Part shown: piece by piece, positions 6,719 through 6,867 of the stretch
Layout of the letters: each line of letters starts with the position of its first letter
Numbering within the stretch: position 1 is the stretch's first letter
Assembly: GCA_016872875.1 (NCBI GenBank)
Contig: VGYW01000439.1
Span: 1-6,867, forward strand
Direction: 5' to 3'
From: Planctomycetota bacterium
Lineage (GTDB): Bacteria; Planctomycetota; PUPC01; DSUN01
DNA length: 6,867 bases
The notes under the pieces: generated by a model
The model's database searches: none
Seen by the model: only the letters and a program-made list of their open reading frames with translations
Told to the model about the DNA's origin: nothing
Position numbers and translations under genes: made by a program

Positions 6719-6804
6719 GCAACTGGAAGGAGCATCCGTGGAGGGTGCGTGTAATCTCCTACGGACCAGTTTCCGCTTTTCTTCTTTGGCCGTATGTGAT
6801 ATAA
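6715..6804 (+). CDS. 29-residue coupled ORF of unknown function, possibly a truncated gene
   Basis: It starts with ATG overlapping the PL22-like stop by four bases and has one of the best ribosome-binding sites in the window, so initiation here is likely. It ends at TAA 6802-6804 after 29 residues: MSNWKEHPWRVR, then a more hydrophobic tail ending FLLWPYVI. I recognise no family. The first ten or so residues look like the polar start of a normal enzyme, while from about 6751 the DNA becomes AT-rich (32 of 80 bases G+C at 6751-6830). That fits a next operon gene truncated by deletion or rearrangement, a real small protein, or a chance short frame. I favour a truncated gene but cannot prove it. 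Confidence 0.35.
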   Translation: MSNWKEHPWRVRVISYGPVSAFLLWPYVI

Positions 6805-6805
6805 G
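6797..6805 (+). promoter_or_regulatory. Possible extended -10 promoter element
   Basis: TGATATAAG reads as TG-n-TATAAG, an extended -10 form, in the only AT-rich stretch of the window. No good -35 is visible at 16-18 bases upstream (only T-rich sequence near 6777-6783), which extended -10 promoters can tolerate. It would serve a gene starting near 6836. The call rests on consensus resemblance only, and vegetative promoters in such lineages are poorly known. Confidence 0.3.
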
Positions 6806-6818
6806 TGTATACGCTTAT
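6801..6818. promoter_or_regulatory. 18-bp near-perfect palindrome, candidate repressor operator
   Basis: ATAAGTGTATACGCTTAT pairs with its own reverse complement at 16 of 18 positions; one symmetric T/C pair breaks the dyad. It is centred on GTATAC and has no loop, so it is shaped like a dimeric-repressor site and not like a hairpin terminator. It overlaps the possible -10 at 6800-6805, the usual place for a repressor to block transcription. The GT..TA..AC core recalls GntR/HutC-type operators, which is an analogy only. A 10-base near-repeat (TATGTGATAT 6793-6802; TATGTTATAT 6816-6825) flanks its centre. Confidence 0.45.
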
Positions 6819-6835
6819 GTTATATGGAGTCCGAC

Positions 6836-6867
6836 GTGGAAGACTCGGCCCAACGTAGCCTGGAACG
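6836..6867 (+). CDS. Possible start of a further gene, cut by the window edge
   Basis: GTG at 6836 is preceded by GGAG at 6826-6829 with six bases between, and the frame stays open to the edge (fMet-EDSAQRSLE). An in-frame ATG at 6824 is an alternative start but has no visible ribosome-binding site. The return to GC-rich sequence after about 6830 fits coding DNA. With a palindrome and possible -10 just upstream, it could be the first gene of a new, repressor-controlled unit, even the regulator itself. Ten residues are too few to assign a family. Confidence 0.25.
   Translation, partial: MEDSAQRSLE

Noticed and set aside
6801..6818. Palindrome as an intrinsic terminator
   Set aside because: The dyad is AT-rich with no loop, the stem would be weak, and no T-run follows; an operator is more plausible.

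Overview
The window is GC-rich and gene-dense, with every supported gene on the + strand, most starts led by clear Shine-Dalgarno sequences, and short gaps or overlaps between genes. It reads as a piece of a carbohydrate-degradation operon. The content (large secreted heparinase-like lyase, GH5 hydrolase, cupin, PL22-type beta-propeller lyase, and the tail of a possible formylglycine-generating-enzyme-fold protein) resembles polysaccharide loci of the PVC group (Planctomycetota, Lentisphaerota, Verrucomicrobiota) or neighbouring environmental lineages. That placement is inference from gene content and composition, not from a marker gene.

Layout: 2-61 is the last 19 residues of an upstream gene. 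114-3998 encodes a secreted protein of about 1294 residues whose central and following parts resemble the heparinase II/III-type (alpha/alpha toroid plus beta-sheet) polysaccharide lyases. 4020-5057 is a GH5-like glycoside hydrolase frame broken by one in-frame TGA at 4773-4775, so the predicted acid/base Glu and the nucleophile Glu lie on opposite sides of the stop. 5127-5546 is a small single-domain cupin. 5570-6718 is an oligogalacturonide-lyase-like (PL22) seven-bladed propeller protein with its metal-ligand motif intact. 6715-6804 is a 29-codon ORF, translationally coupled by ATGA and preceded by one of the best ribosome-binding sites in the window. It runs into an AT-rich stretch (32 of 80 bases G+C at 6751-6830) that holds a near-perfect 18-bp palindrome overlapping a possible extended -10 element. 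A possible GTG-started gene begins at 6836 and leaves the window.

Working model (inference): the first enzyme is exported and cuts a uronic-acid-containing polysaccharide. The leaderless GH5 (if functional), cupin and PL22-like proteins then process imported oligosaccharides inside the cell. No transporter is present in the window, and the substrate cannot be named from sequence alone. The palindrome at 6801-6818 is the only candidate operator seen, and it probably belongs to the next transcription unit. There is no gene-free stretch over 300 bases, and I saw no tRNA, rRNA, CRISPR array, insertion sequence or convincing intrinsic terminator.
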